Source: Pseudomonas fluorescens (lineage in GTDB: Bacteria > Pseudomonadota > Gammaproteobacteria > Pseudomonadales > Pseudomonadaceae). Taken from it: a stretch of DNA of 64,000 nt. Positions 17,644-27,226 of this stretch are shown here, in pieces (positions within the stretch are counted from its first letter, which is position 1; every line of letters begins with the position of its first letter). Below the pieces are notes generated by a model. That model did no database searches and had not been told where the DNA came from. It saw only the letters and a program-made list of their open reading frames with translations. A program made the translations under genes and the position numbers. The stretch lies in assembly GCF_902497775.2 (NCBI RefSeq), contig NZ_OZ024668.1, forward strand, positions 829,826-893,825. The letters are read 5' to 3'.

Positions 17644-18717
17644 ATGACTGATACACGTCGCTGGGTATGGGTAGGCGGGGCGCTGCTGTGTGCGGCCTTG
17701 CTCTATTGGCTGCACCCGATTCTTTCGCCGTTTCTGGTCGGCATCCTGCTGGCCTACCTGGCCGACCCGCTGGTCGATCGCCTGGAGCGCGCCGGCCTGT
17801 CGCGCACCTGGGGCGTGGTGGTGGTCTTTACCCTGTTCACCCTGTTGCTGACCTTGTTGCTCCTGGTGCTGGTGCCGATGTTGGCCAAGCAGCTGGTGCG
17901 CCTGTACGAACTGGCGCCGCAGATGCTCGACTGGCTGCAGCATCAGGCCCTGCCCTGGGTGCAGGTACGCCTGGGCCTGGCCGACGGCTTCTGGAAGTTC
18001 GACAAGATCAAGGCGGCCATCAGCGAGCACATGGGTCAGACCACCGATATCGTCGGGGTCATCCTGTCCCAGGCCACCGCGTCGGGCCTGGCCCTGATCG
18101 GCTGGCTGGCCAACCTGGTGCTGATCCCGGTGGTGAGCTTCTACCTGCTGCGCGACTGGGACCTGATGATGGCCAAGGTCCGCAGCCTGCTGCCGCGCCA
18201 GCGCGAGGAGCGGGTGGTGGCGTTGGCCGGCGAGTGTCACGAGGTGCTGGGCGCGTTCGTTCGCGGCCAACTGCTGGTGATGCTGGCCCTGGGCATCATC
18301 TATGCCTCGGGGTTGATGCTGGTGGGCCTGGAGCTGGGTCTGTTGATCGGCTTGCTGGCGGGACTGGCGGCGATCGTGCCGTACATGGGCTTCATCATTG
18401 GCATCGGCGCGGCGATGATCGCCGGGTTGTTCCAGTTTGGTGGCGATCCCTACCCGCTGCTTGGCATTGCCGCAGTGTTCATGATTGGTCAGGCCCTGGA
18501 AGGCATGGTGCTGACGCCGTTACTGGTCGGTGACCGCATTGGCCTGCACCCGGTGGCGGTCATTTTCGCCATCCTCGCCGGTGGCGAAATGTTCGGCTTT
18601 ACCGGGGTGCTGCTGGCCTTGCCGGTGGCGGCGGTGATCATGGTGCTGCTGCGCCACGTGCATGACCTGTATAAAGAGTCGGACATATATGCTGGCGAAA
18701 TAGACCCGGATTTGTAA
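17644..18717 (+). CDS. AI-2E (PerM/YhhQ-type) family permease
   Basis: This 357-residue integral membrane protein has two N-terminal segments (about 8-50), a third at about 57-80, a long soluble stretch, then four or five C-terminal segments starting near residue 150. The family signatures GIIYASGLMLVGLELGLLIG and PYMGFIIGIGAA, and the ending with HPVAVIFAILAGGEMFGFTG, place it in the PF01594 family that includes PerM and TqsA. Transported substrates of the PerM branch are not firmly known. It sits in the conserved order DUF2066-PerM-unknown-hda. Confidence 0.88.
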   Translation: MTDTRRWVWVGGALLCAALLYWLHPILSPFLVGILLAYLADPLVDRLERAGLSRTWGVVVVFTLFTLLLTLLLLVLVPMLAKQLVRLYELAPQMLDWLQHQALPWVQVRLGLADGFWKFDKIKAAISEHMGQTTDIVGVILSQATASGLALIGWLANLVLIPVVSFYLLRDWDLMMAKVRSLLPRQREERVVALAGECHEVLGAFVRGQLLVMLALGIIYASGLMLVGLELGLLIGLLAGLAAIVPYMGFIIGIGAAMIAGLFQFGGDPYPLLGIAAVFMIGQALEGMVLTPLLVGDRIGLHPVAVIFAILAGGEMFGFTGVLLALPVAAVIMVLLRHVHDLYKESDIYAGEIDPDL

Positions 18718-18730
18718 AAGGACACCCTGC

Positions 18731-19216
18731 GTGATGGAACATGAAACGGATCACGCCTGCGCACTGGCAGGCGTGATGGATGCATTACCGCTGCTGGCCG
18801 ATGATCTGGACGAGGACGACGTGGCGGCGGCCCTGCAACAGCAGGGCTACTCGCGGCTGGATGCCGAGAAGCTTACGATGTTCGTACCGTCGGCGTTCTC
18901 CTGGGTGGTGCTCAAGCGCCTGGGGATCGCTGGGTTGCCCAACCACTTCGTCGCCTATGATGAGGGCGACAAAGCGGTGAAGGTACCCGTGGCCGGCCAG
19001 CATTACTTCACTGCGGCGCTGACCCTGGCTTATGAAACCTTCGAGCATGGCTGGAGCGCTGCCGTGCCGCGCAGCACCTTTGAGCGGGTTGCCGGACGAA
19101 GTGCCGAAATGGACGCCGTCAACAAGGTGCTGGAGAAGCTGGGCTCGGTCGAGGGCGCAACGATACAACCCTTGCAGCTGTTTCGCCTGAGTGCAGAGGA
19201 ACTGCTGGAGGATTGA
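18731..19216 (+). CDS. Conserved protein between perM-like gene and hda
   Basis: This encodes 161 residues (from GTG at 18731; ATG at 18734 is equally possible and gives 160). AAAAGGAC lies eight bases before the GTG. The protein is acidic, soluble, without signal peptide. It starts with an Ala- and Asp-rich helix and has an aromatic middle part with PNHFVAYDEG and HYFTAALTLAYETFEHGW. I do not recognise the family. Its placement between the permease and the replication regulator hda is the only clue. Confidence 0.7.
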   Translation: MMEHETDHACALAGVMDALPLLADDLDEDDVAAALQQQGYSRLDAEKLTMFVPSAFSWVVLKRLGIAGLPNHFVAYDEGDKAVKVPVAGQHYFTAALTLAYETFEHGWSAAVPRSTFERVAGRSAEMDAVNKVLEKLGSVEGATIQPLQLFRLSAEELLED

Positions 19217-19357
19217 CCCATATCTACCCCCGCGCACCGCGCACGCCCTGCAAGCCTTTGATTTTTCTAACGCATTGTGCGACCGGCGCCACGGGTATAA
19301 ACTTTGCAGACTTTTCACAAAAGGCCCCCTGCGGTTCTTCGGGACTGCCCAGCCAGC

Positions 19358-20062
19358 ATGAAACCGATCCAGTTGCCCCTGGGTGTGCGTCTGCGTGATG
19401 ACGCCACCTTCATCAACTACTATCCGGGTGCCAACGCCGCCGCTTTGGGCTACGTCGAGCGACTCTGCGAAGCCGACGCCGGCTGGACCGAAAGCCTGAT
19501 CTACCTGTGGGGCAAGCAAGGCGTGGGCCGTACCCACCTGCTGCAGGCCGCCTGCCTGCGCTTCGAGCAACTGGGTGAGCCGGCGGTGTACCTGCCCCTG
19601 GCGCAATTGCTCGACCGTGGCGTCGAACTGCTCGACAACCTCGAGCAGTACGAACTGGTCTGCCTCGATGACCTGCATGTGATTGCCGGCAAGCCGGAGT
19701 GGGAGGAGGCGATGTTCCACCTCTTCAACCGCCTGCGCGACAGCGGCCGGCGCCTGTTGCTCGCCGCCTCCAGCTCGCCCCGTGAACTGCCGATCAAGCT
19801 CGCTGATCTCAAGTCGCGCCTGACCTTGGCGCTGATCTTCCAGATGCGCGCACTGTCGGACGAAGACAAGCTGCGTGCCCTGCAATTACGGGCCTCGCGC
19901 CGTGGCCTGCACCTGACGGACGAGGTCGGACACTTCATTCTCACCCGGGGTACCCGCAGCATGAGCGCATTGTTCGACTTGCTCGAGCGCCTCGATCAGG
20001 CCTCTTTGCAGGCTCAACGCAAGCTCACCATCCCGTTCTTGAAAGAGACTTTGGGCTGGTAA
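19358..20062 (+). CDS. hda: DnaA regulatory inactivator Hda
   Basis: Hda, with the sliding clamp, stimulates ATP hydrolysis on DnaA and prevents re-initiation. The 234-residue protein has an N-terminal clamp-binding motif (IQLPLGV, residues 3-9) and a single AAA+ domain related to DnaA. The Walker A loop is GKQGVGRTHLLQA, with Arg in place of the usual Lys, as in other Hda proteins. Walker B is LVCLDDLHVI, and the sensor and lid region has DLKSRLTLALIFQM. The start at 19358 gives the standard length; the upstream frame is unconserved. Confidence 0.93.
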   Translation: MKPIQLPLGVRLRDDATFINYYPGANAAALGYVERLCEADAGWTESLIYLWGKQGVGRTHLLQAACLRFEQLGEPAVYLPLAQLLDRGVELLDNLEQYELVCLDDLHVIAGKPEWEEAMFHLFNRLRDSGRRLLLAASSSPRELPIKLADLKSRLTLALIFQMRALSDEDKLRALQLRASRRGLHLTDEVGHFILTRGTRSMSALFDLLERLDQASLQAQRKLTIPFLKETLGW

Positions 20063-20177
20063 GGCAGGGGCTAGAGCCTCGGCACATAAAAGTCACATTT
20101 TTTTCGATTGAATTTGCAAATCGATGCGATAGAAGGCATAGTCTCGACTTCTTTAAATTCCAGACACGGTCGTGCCC

Positions 20178-20813
20178 ATGCTAAATCGCTTCGCACCCCT
20201 CGTGCCCCTCGCACTCGTGACCCTGCTTTTTGGCTGCGCGACCACCGGTCCCGTATCGCAGCAGCAGGTTCAGCAGCAACCGGTTTCCGCTCAGGTTTCG
20301 ACCAAGTCCTCCATCCAGGAGACGTTCGAGGAAGAACTGGCCACCGAACAAGAGCTGCAAGACTTCTCCAGCAGCAAGCCTTACCAGCTGCCAGCCCTGG
20401 CCGATAACATCCTTGAGCGCGGCATGTCGCTGATCGGTACCCGCTACCGTTTCGGTGGTACCTCCGAGAACACCGGCTTTGATTGCAGCGGCTTCATCGG
20501 CTACCTGTTCCGCGAAGAAGCCGGCCTCAACCTGCCGCGCTCCACCCGCGAAATGATCAACGTCAAGGCTCCGCTGGTTGCTCGCAACAACCTCAAGCCA
20601 GGCGACCTGCTGTTCTTCAGCACCAATGGTCGCGGCCGCGTCAGCCATGCCGGGATCTACCTCGGTGACGACCAGTTCATCCACTCCAGCAGCCGCCGCA
20701 GCGGTGGTGTTCGCATCGACAAACTCGGCGATCGCTACTGGAGCAAGACCTTCATCGAAGCCAAGCGTGCACTGGCCATGGCTCCGGCCGCGACCACCCT
20801 CTCGCGCAACTGA
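20178..20813 (+). CDS. NlpC/P60 peptidoglycan endopeptidase lipoprotein (first copy)
   Basis: This 211-residue lipoprotein (ATG at 20178; a GTG at 20172 is alternative) has signal lipobox LFGC followed by a Gln-rich linker. The C-terminal NlpC/P60 domain has catalytic Cys in FDCSGFIGYLFR, the His in RVSHAGIYLGDD and the polar third residue in QFIHSSSRR. It should cut D-Glu-mDAP-type bonds in the wall, like the E. coli Spr/MepS family. A paralogue follows at 20947. No strong ribosome site is visible. Confidence 0.9.
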   Translation: MLNRFAPLVPLALVTLLFGCATTGPVSQQQVQQQPVSAQVSTKSSIQETFEEELATEQELQDFSSSKPYQLPALADNILERGMSLIGTRYRFGGTSENTGFDCSGFIGYLFREEAGLNLPRSTREMINVKAPLVARNNLKPGDLLFFSTNGRGRVSHAGIYLGDDQFIHSSSRRSGGVRIDKLGDRYWSKTFIEAKRALAMAPAATTLSRN

Positions 20814-20946
20814 TCCTTCGACAGGTTTGACCACGGCGACGTAGCTGAAAAGCTCGTCGCCGTGCGTGTTTACAGAAAGCGTCTAATCTAAATTCTCAAC
20901 TCTTTCGGCTCTAGGCCGAAGCGGCTTCAGACAGGATGTTCTGACC

Positions 20947-21480
20947 ATGGCGATGATGGCGCGCTTCGCTCTACTTTCCTTTGCGGCACTGCTCGGTGCC
21001 TGCTCAAGTCATGCCCCGGCCCCGCGCAAAGTGGTCGAGCCGGCAGTCATGGCCCCGCAAGTGTATTTCTCCCCGGTTGCCGAAGACGTGCTGTTCCGTG
21101 CCTTGGGCCTGGTTGGCACGCCTTACCGCTGGGGCGGCAACACCCCGGATGCGGGGTTCGACTGCAGTGGCCTGATTGGCTATGTCTATCGCGATGCTGC
21201 CGGTATCTCGCTGCCGCGCTCGACCCGCGAAATGATCGGCATCCGCGCGCCGAGCATCGAGCGCAACGACCTGCAGTCGGGCGACTTGGTGTTCTTTGCC
21301 ACCAATGGGGGTTCGCAAGTCAGCCATGCCGGTATCTATGTCGGCGAAGGGCGCTTCGTCCATGCCCCGGCCACCGGCGGAACGGTGCGTCTGGACTACC
21401 TGTCCAACAGCTATTGGCAAAAGACCTACTTGAACGCCAAGCGCGTGCTGCAGCCGGCGCATCTGGCGCGTAACCCCTGA
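20947..21480 (+). CDS. NlpC/P60 peptidoglycan endopeptidase lipoprotein (second copy)
   Basis: This 177-residue paralogue has the lipobox LGAC near residue 19 and a short linker. The catalytic Cys lies in FDCSGLIGYVYR and the His in QVSHAGIYVGEG. The domain shares the pattern LPRSTREMI with the upstream gene, pointing to tandem duplication and divergence; the linker is much shorter than in the first copy. It is followed after 17 bases by an O-methyltransferase gene. Substrate should be periplasmic peptidoglycan stems. Confidence 0.9.
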   Translation: MAMMARFALLSFAALLGACSSHAPAPRKVVEPAVMAPQVYFSPVAEDVLFRALGLVGTPYRWGGNTPDAGFDCSGLIGYVYRDAAGISLPRSTREMIGIRAPSIERNDLQSGDLVFFATNGGSQVSHAGIYVGEGRFVHAPATGGTVRLDYLSNSYWQKTYLNAKRVLQPAHLARNP

Positions 21481-21497
21481 CCTTCGCGAGGTAGACG

Positions 21498-22145
21498 ATG
21501 ACCGCTCAGACGCTCTACCTCGACGACGCCCTCTACCACTACCTGCAAAACGTGTCGCTGCGCGAGTCGCCGCTGCTCGCCCGCTTACGCGGCGAAACCC
21601 AGGCCATGCCCGAAGCGCGCTGGCAGGTGGCGCCGGAACAGGGGCAACTGCTGGCGCTGCTGGTACGCCTTATGGGCGCACAGCGGGTGATCGAAGTGGG
21701 TACTTTCACCGGTTACAGCGCCTTGTGCATGGCCCAGGCCATGGAGCACGGGCAGTTGCTCTGTTGTGACCTTGAAGGCAGCTATAACGCCGTGGCCTGG
21801 CGCTACTGGCAGGAGGCTGGGGTCGCCGAGCGCATCGAGCTGCGCCTGGCTCCCGCCTTGCAGACCCTGGCGACACTGCCGTCGGAGCGCTACGACCTGA
21901 TCTTCATCGATGCCGACAAGGCCAATTACCTGCAGTACCTGGAAGAATCCCTGCGCTTGCTGCGTACCGGCGGGCTGGTGCTGTTCGACAACACCTTGTG
22001 GAGCGGCAGGGTGCTTGAGGAAAAACCCGACAGCGAAGACACCCGGGCGATCCAGGCGTTGAATTGCAAGCTCAAGGATGACGCGCGGGTGGACCTGTCG
22101 ATGCTGCCGATTGGCGATGGCTTGACGCTGTGCCGCAAGCGCTGA
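21498..22145 (+). CDS. Class I SAM-dependent O-methyltransferase
   Basis: This 215-residue cytoplasmic enzyme resembles the caffeoyl-CoA/catechol O-methyltransferase family. SAM motif I is VIEVGTFTGYSALCM, followed by LLCCDLEGS, the metal-site Asp in LIFIDADKANYLQY, and LFDNTLWSGRVLE. The real acceptor in Pseudomonas is not known. The ATG follows GCGAGGTAG, a good ribosome site. It is close behind the NlpC/P60 gene and ends before a convergent dehydrogenase. Confidence 0.9.
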   Translation: MTAQTLYLDDALYHYLQNVSLRESPLLARLRGETQAMPEARWQVAPEQGQLLALLVRLMGAQRVIEVGTFTGYSALCMAQAMEHGQLLCCDLEGSYNAVAWRYWQEAGVAERIELRLAPALQTLATLPSERYDLIFIDADKANYLQYLEESLRLLRTGGLVLFDNTLWSGRVLEEKPDSEDTRAIQALNCKLKDDARVDLSMLPIGDGLTLCRKR

Positions 22146-22179
22146 ATAGCCCTCCCACCAAAGACGGTTGTGCCCCAGC

Positions 22180-23496
22180 TCACTTGGCCTTGCTCACCCG
22201 CCAGATCTTGTTGCCCACATCATCGGCCACCAGCAACCCGCCGCGCTGATCATTGATCACCCCGACCGGTCGGCCCATGGCCTTGCCTTCGTCATTGAGA
22301 AACCCGCTCAGCAGGTCAATCGGCTTGCCCGCAGGTTTGCCCGCGGTGCTGAAGGGCACGAAGATCACTTTGTAACCACTGTGCGGCTTGCGGTTCCAGG
22401 AACCATGCAGGCCAATGAACGCGCCTTGCTCGAAAGGCGCCGGCAGCACGCCCGGTTCGGCAAAGGTCAGGCCCAGCGACGCCGTGTGCGGCCCCACTGC
22501 ATAGTCCGGAGCAATGGCGCTGGCCACCAGGTTCGGATCAGACGGGTTGACCCGCTGATCGATGTGCTGGCCGTAATAGCTATAAGGCCAGCCGTAGAAG
22601 CCGCCATCCTTGACCGAGGTAATGTAGTCAGGCACCAGGTCGCTGCCGATCTCGTCGCGCTCGTTCACCGCGGTCCATAGCTGCCCCGTATGCGGTTCCC
22701 AGGCCAGGCCGTTGGGGTTGCGCAGGCCGGAGGCGAAGATGCGAGTCTGGCCGCTCGCCGCGTCGACTTCCCAGATCGCGGCACGGCCTTTTTCCTGATC
22801 CATGCCGTTTTCGCCGACATTGCTGTTGGAGCCGACCGTGACGTAGAGCTTCTTGCCGTCACGGCTGGCAATCACGTTCTTGGTCCAGTGATGGTTCAGT
22901 GTGCCGCCGGGCAAGTCCGCAACCGGCGTGCCCGGGCCCTTGATCGAGGTGGCGCCGGGTTCGTAGTGAAAGCGCAGCAGGCGGTCGGTGTCGGCCACAT
23001 AAAAGTCATTGCCGACCAGGGCCATGCCGAAGGGCGAGTTGAGATTGTCGATGAAAGTCGTGCGGGTTTCCGCCACGCCGTCATGGTCGCTGTCGCGCAG
23101 CAGGCTGATGCGGTTGGCACTGGGCACGCCGGCGCCTGCACGGTCCATGACCTTGCCCATTACCCAGCCGCGAATGCCCTTGCCATCATCGGGTTTGGGC
23201 GGGGCATTGGTTTCGGCAACCAGGATATCGCCATTGGGCAGGGCGTAGAGCCAGCGCGGGTGGTCCAGGCCTTCGGCGAAGGCCGCTACCTGAGTGCCGG
23301 GCGCAGCCTTGGGCGTCATGCCCTGGGGCCAGCCAATAGCGGGGGCGATATTGACAGTGGGGATCAGCGTCTGGTTCGGTTCGGGCAATTGCGGCGACGG
23401 GCCGACCCCGTCGCTGACCTCAAGCCGCGCGTTCTCGCCGCAGCCGCTTAACCCCGCAGTCACTGCCAGCAGCAGCGCAATCGGTTTGATGCCCAT
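22180..23496 (-). CDS. PQQ-dependent sugar dehydrogenase-type lipoprotein
   Basis: This 438-residue predicted lipoprotein (signal peptide with LSGC at about 16-19) belongs to the soluble glucose/L-sorbosone dehydrogenase beta-propeller family. Family features are [18 protein letters not shown] near residue 78, [37 protein letters not shown] and the end part [16 protein letters not shown]. Substrate and cofactor use cannot be told from sequence; some members do not bind PQQ. It would oxidise sugars in the periplasm. It is monocistronic between convergent neighbours. Confidence 0.85.
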   Translation of the reverse strand: MGIKPIALLLAVTAGLSGCGENARLEVSDGVGPSPQLPEPNQTLIPTVNIAPAIGWPQGMTPKAAPGTQVAAFAEGLDHPRWLYALPNGDILVAETNAPPKPDDGKGIRGWVMGKVMDRAGAGVPSANRISLLRDSDHDGVAETRTTFIDNLNSPFGMALVGNDFYVADTDRLLRFHYEPGATSIKGPGTPVADLPGGTLNHHWTKNVIASRDGKKLYVTVGSNSNVGENGMDQEKGRAAIWEVDAASGQTRIFASGLRNPNGLAWEPHTGQLWTAVNERDEIGSDLVPDYITSVKDGGFYGWPYSYYGQHIDQRVNPSDPNLVASAIAPDYAVGPHTASLGLTFAEPGVLPAPFEQGAFIGLHGSWNRKPHSGYKVIFVPFSTAGKPAGKPIDLLSGFLNDEGKAMGRPVGVINDQRGGLLVADDVGNKIWRVSKAK

Positions 23497-23564
23497 GTCG
23501 TTTCCCTCGCAATGATGGCCGCTATTGCCAGTAGAGGCGCGCCAGGCGTGGGAGGTTCCCCATT

Positions 23565-24143
23565 TTAGGCCTGCTTGAGCAGCAGGGCGATGCCAGGGTG
23601 ATACTGGCCGGCTTCGTTGTGCAGCTTGCGATAGGCGTAGGGAAAGTACCAGGCGATGGCGCAGGCGCTGTGCTTTTGCAGGTCGTCGACAAGGTCCTGC
23701 AACTCTTCGGGGCTGGCGTGCTGGCCGGCTTTCCAGGGGCTGGCGAACAGGGCGGCGACCTTGAGCTGGCTAGGCGCAGCGATTTGCCGGGCGGCGTAGA
23801 CGGTCTCGGCCAGGGCGTTGTTCAGGTCGAGCTTGGCAATTTTCGGCCAGCGCTGGCTGGCTTGCAGGTAGGCAGCTTCTTCGCGGTTGGCGATGTACAG
23901 GTCGCAACGGCCTTCACGGTCACCGTCATCGCGCTGCTTCTTGCTCTGGTGTTGCTGCAGGGACACCAGTTCGGCCTGCCAGGCGGCGGCCGAGAGCAGG
24001 CCGAGGTTGGCCTGGGCGCCGTGCCAATAGGGTGCCTCGCCATCACCGAGGGTCTGGTTGAAACGGTCGATGCAATCGACCCAGCGTTCCAGGGTGGGGC
24101 GCAGGAACTCCAGGCGCGCATTGTTGATGATCAGGCCTTGCAT
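23565..24143 (-). CDS. Unrecognised 192-aa cytoplasmic protein
   Basis: The protein has no signal peptide and no membrane segment. It begins with a helix carrying [16 protein letters not shown] and has a highly charged middle [13 protein letters not shown] later stretch reads [20 protein letters not shown]. Codon use is like neighbouring genes and the start ATG is well defined, so I judge it real. I cannot assign a family. It is divergent from the cob operon, and a 14-base palindrome lies in the shared upstream gap. Confidence 0.65.
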   Translation of the reverse strand: MQGLIINNARLEFLRPTLERWVDCIDRFNQTLGDGEAPYWHGAQANLGLLSAAAWQAELVSLQQHQSKKQRDDGDREGRCDLYIANREEAAYLQASQRWPKIAKLDLNNALAETVYAARQIAAPSQLKVAALFASPWKAGQHASPEELQDLVDDLQKHSACAIAWYFPYAYRKLHNEAGQYHPGIALLLKQA

Positions 24144-24199
24144 GCTGCTCTCCCTTATAGTTGTGATCGAGTACAGCCGAAGTTATGGCTATTTGATAT

Positions 24200-24213
24200 C
24201 ACTGAAGTCAGTG
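24200..24213. promoter_or_regulatory. Candidate operator palindrome upstream of the 192-aa gene
   Basis: CACTGA-AG-TCAGTG is a perfect six-base inverted repeat in the 163-base gap between the 192-aa gene and the cobalamin riboswitch. It lies about 57 bases upstream of the gene start. The binding factor is unknown. Confidence 0.35.
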
Positions 24214-24306
24214 TTACACAAGATGTCAAAGGCGCCATTGATCCAGGCCAGTTCAGCGCCTTTCATTGACGCTCCGGGTGCAACCCTCTAACCTTCGCGA
24301 CTTGTT

Positions 24307-24504
24307 TCAGGTGCTCTGCAGGCGATGGCCTGGCAGGGTGAAACAGGGAAGCCGGTGGGCGCGCAAGGCGCGCGAATCCGGCGCTGCCCCCGCAACGGTA
24401 GGTGAGTCAAGGCCGCGCAGGGCCACTGGGTGTTTGTGCCCGGGAAGGCGCGCGGTCCCGGGTGATCATGGCCCCACTCACAAGCCCGGAGACCGGCCTG
24501 TAAC
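24307..24504 (+). ncRNA. Adenosylcobalamin (B12) riboswitch
   Basis: The leader contains the cobalamin aptamer hallmarks in order. These are GGCAGGGTGAAACAGGGAA then GCCGGTG, the B12 box region AATCCGGCGCTGCCCCCGCA with ACGGTAGGTGA, and the 3-prime strand CACAAGCCCGGAGACCGGCCTGT. Known function: high adenosylcobalamin folds the RNA and blocks expression of the downstream genes. The next gene is cobO, first of ten cobalamin genes. The exact ends are estimated. Downstream an inverted repeat places GGAGG in a loop (about 24514-24530), which may belong to the expression platform. Confidence 0.96.
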
Positions 24505-24678
24505 AGCCAACGGCATCACGGAGGGTGATGCGCGGTTCCTCCGGCTTGTGCCGCAGCCCTGCGCGTTTTCCGTCTGCCATATCCATTCATCTGTCACGCC
24601 GTTGCTTCGCGATCCATGCGCCTCCACTGGCTGCTACGCGCGTTGCGGATCGGCCGACAGTGGTTTGCGGAGAACCTC

Positions 24679-25290
24679 ATGACTGAATCCAACGAGCGCG
24701 ACGAACGCCACCTGGCGCGCATGCAGCGCAAGAAGGCTGTGATCGACGAGCGCATCGCCAATTCGCCCAACGAATGCGGCTTGCTGCTGGTGCTCACCGG
24801 CAACGGCAAGGGCAAGAGCAGTTCGGCCTTCGGCATGCTCGCCCGGGCCATGGGCCACGGCATGCAGTGCGGCGTGGTGCAGTTCATCAAGGGCCGCAAC
24901 AGCACCGGCGAAGAGCTGTTCTTCCGGCGTTTTCCCGAGCAGGTGCGCTACCACGTGATGGGCGAGGGCTTTACCTGGGAAACCCAGGACCGCCAGCGCG
25001 ACATCGCCGCCGCCGAAGCGGCCTGGGCGGTTTCGCGGCAGATGCTCCAGGACCCGTCGATTGCCTTCGTGGTGCTCGATGAACTGAACATCGCCCTCAA
25101 GCACGGTTACCTCGATCTCGATCAGGTCCTCAGCGACCTGCAGGCGCGTCCGCCAATGCAGCACGTGATCGTCACCGGTCGCGCGGCCAAGGATGAAATG
25201 ATCGAGCTGGCCGACACCGTCACCGAAATGGGCATGATCAAGCACGCGTTCCAGGCCGGCATCCGCGCCCAGAAGGGCGTCGAACTATGA
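24679..25290 (+). CDS. cobO: Cob(I)yrinic acid a,c-diamide adenosyltransferase
   Basis: CobO adds the 5-prime-deoxyadenosyl group of ATP to cobalt(I) in corrinoids. The 203-residue protein carries the P-loop TGNGKGKSSSAFGMLARAMG and the conserved GEGFTWETQDRQRD and DELNIALKHGYLD segments. The ATG at 24679 follows GCGGAG at good spacing; upstream frames are spurious. The stop overlaps the next gene by four bases (ATGA). It is the first gene under the cobalamin riboswitch. Confidence 0.95.
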   Translation: MTESNERDERHLARMQRKKAVIDERIANSPNECGLLLVLTGNGKGKSSSAFGMLARAMGHGMQCGVVQFIKGRNSTGEELFFRRFPEQVRYHVMGEGFTWETQDRQRDIAAAEAAWAVSRQMLQDPSIAFVVLDELNIALKHGYLDLDQVLSDLQARPPMQHVIVTGRAAKDEMIELADTVTEMGMIKHAFQAGIRAQKGVEL

Positions 25291-26582
25291 GTGATGCGCG
25301 CCATTGTCCGGCGGTATTGATCGCCGCACCGGCCTCCGGCCAGGGCAAGACCACGGTGACCGCCGCTCTGGCGCGCCTGCATCGCAACCAGGGGCGTAAA
25401 GTCCGGGTATTCAAGTGTGGCCCGGACTTTCTCGACCCGATGATTCTCGAGCGCGCCAGTGGTGCGCCGGTGTATCAGCTCGACCTGTGGATGGTCGGCG
25501 AGCAGGAAAGTCGCCGGCTGTTGTGGGAAGCGGCGGCTGAGGCCGACCTGATCCTCATCGAAGGGGTTATGGGGCTGTTCGACGGCACCCCTTCGAGCGC
25601 AGACCTCGCCCGGCATTTTGGTGTGCCGGTGTTGGCGGTGATCGATGGCACGGCCATGGCCCAGACCTTCGGCGCCCTGGCCCTGGGCCTGGCGCGCTAT
25701 CAGCCGGACCTGCCGTTTGCCGGGGTGTTGGCCAACCGCGTCGGTACCCTGCGCCATGCCCAACTGCTCGAAGGCAGCCTGACCGAAGGGCTGCGCTGGT
25801 ACGGCGGCCTGTCGCGAGAAACCGGCATCGAGCTGCCAAGCCGCCATCTGGGGCTGGTCCAGGCCAGTGAACTGAACGACCTCGATGCGCGTCTGGATGC
25901 CGCTGCTACCGCCCTGGGCGCCAGTTGCGATGCGGCGTTGCCGCCAGCGGTGCGCTTCGCCGCGCCGACCGAGCTTGCGATCGAGCCTTTGCTGCAAGGC
26001 GTACGCATTGCAGTTGCTCGCGATGAAGCCTTTGCCTTTACCTATGGCGCCAACCTCGACCTGCTGCGGGCCATGGGCGCGCAGCTGGCGTTCTTCTCGC
26101 CGCTGCATGATGCAAGCTTGCCGCCAGCCGACAGCCTGTACCTGCCCGGTGGCTACCCCGAGCTGCATCATCAGGCCCTGGCGGCCAATACACCGATGCT
26201 TAAGGCCATTCGCGCCCATCATCACGCCGGCAAGCCGTTGCTCGCCGAGTGCGGCGGCATGCTCTACCTGCTCGATGCCCTCACCGATGTTGCTGGCGAG
26301 CGTGCCGAACTGCTTGGCCTGCTGACGGGCGAGGCGGTGATGCAAAAGCGCCTGGCCGCCCTGGCCTTGCAGGCCGTGGAGTTGCCCGAAGGCACCTTGC
26401 GTGGGCACACCTACCATCACTCGCTGACCAGCACCGAACTTGAGCCGGTTGCCCGTGGCCAGAGCCCCAACGGCGGGCGGGGAGCCGAGGCGGTTTATCG
26501 CCAAGGCCGGCTGATTGCTTCCTACGTGCATTTCTACTTTGCTTCCAACCCCCAGGCGTCGGCGGCGCTGTTGTGCCCATGA
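25287..26582 (+). CDS. cobB: Cobyrinate a,c-diamide synthase
   Basis: This 431-residue enzyme amidates the a and c side chains of (hydrogeno)byrinic acid with glutamine and ATP. The N-terminal ATPase part has APASGQGKTTVTAALAR and the C-terminal class I glutamine amidotransferase domain has the nucleophile Cys in LLAECGGMLYLLD. CobB of the aerobic pathway and CbiA of the anaerobic one are homologous; the presence of bluB downstream favours the aerobic route. It overlaps cobO and bluB by four bases each. Confidence 0.94.
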   Translation: MSDARHCPAVLIAAPASGQGKTTVTAALARLHRNQGRKVRVFKCGPDFLDPMILERASGAPVYQLDLWMVGEQESRRLLWEAAAEADLILIEGVMGLFDGTPSSADLARHFGVPVLAVIDGTAMAQTFGALALGLARYQPDLPFAGVLANRVGTLRHAQLLEGSLTEGLRWYGGLSRETGIELPSRHLGLVQASELNDLDARLDAAATALGASCDAALPPAVRFAAPTELAIEPLLQGVRIAVARDEAFAFTYGANLDLLRAMGAQLAFFSPLHDASLPPADSLYLPGGYPELHHQALAANTPMLKAIRAHHHAGKPLLAECGGMLYLLDALTDVAGERAELLGLLTGEAVMQKRLAALALQAVELPEGTLRGHTYHHSLTSTELEPVARGQSPNGGRGAEAVYRQGRLIASYVHFYFASNPQASAALLCP

Positions 26583-27226
26583 CTGACCATGCTTTTACCG
26601 AAGCCGAACGCGCGGCGGTCTACCGCGCCATTGGCGAGCGCCGTGACATGCGTCACTTCAGCGGCGGCGAAGTCGCCCCGCAGTTGCTCGCCCGTCTATT
26701 GCAAGCCGCGCACCAGGCGCCCAGCGTTGGCCTGATGCAGCCCTGGCGTTTTATCCGCATCACCCGGCGTGAGCTGCGCCAGCGAATCCAGGCCCTGGTG
26801 GAAGAGGAGCGGCTGCGTACTGCGCAAGCCCTGGGCGAGCGCTCCGACGACTTCATGAAACTCAAGGTCGAAGGCATCAACGACTGCGCCGAGCTGTTGG
26901 TGGCGGCGCTGATGGATGAGCGCGAAGCGCATATCTTTGGCCGCCGCACTTTGCCGGAAATGGACCTGGCGTCGTTGTCCTGTGCGATCCAGAACCTCTG
27001 GCTGGCCGCACGCGCCGAGGGCCTGGGGATGGGGTGGGTGTCGCTGTTCGAGCCCCAGGCCCTGGCCGAGCTGCTGGGCATGCCGGCCGGCGCCAAGCCG
27101 CTGGCGATCCTGTGCCTGGGCCCGGTGCAGGAATTCTACCCGGCACCGATGCTGGTGCTCGAAGGATGGACCACGGCGCGGCCGCTGCACGACATGCTGT
27201 TTGAAAACCAGTGGGGAGAGTCCTGA
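26579..27226 (+). CDS. bluB: 5,6-dimethylbenzimidazole synthase
   Basis: BluB cleaves FMNH2 with oxygen to give the lower ligand 5,6-dimethylbenzimidazole. It is a 215-residue nitroreductase-fold flavoprotein with [25 protein letters not shown] and [12 protein letters not shown] near the end. It has no NAD(P)H-specific extension, as expected of BluB. The ATG at 26579 shares four bases with the cobB stop. Requirement for oxygen shows that this organism makes cobalamin aerobically. Confidence 0.93.
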   Translation: MTDHAFTEAERAAVYRAIGERRDMRHFSGGEVAPQLLARLLQAAHQAPSVGLMQPWRFIRITRRELRQRIQALVEEERLRTAQALGERSDDFMKLKVEGINDCAELLVAALMDEREAHIFGRRTLPEMDLASLSCAIQNLWLAARAEGLGMGWVSLFEPQALAELLGMPAGAKPLAILCLGPVQEFYPAPMLVLEGWTTARPLHDMLFENQWGES

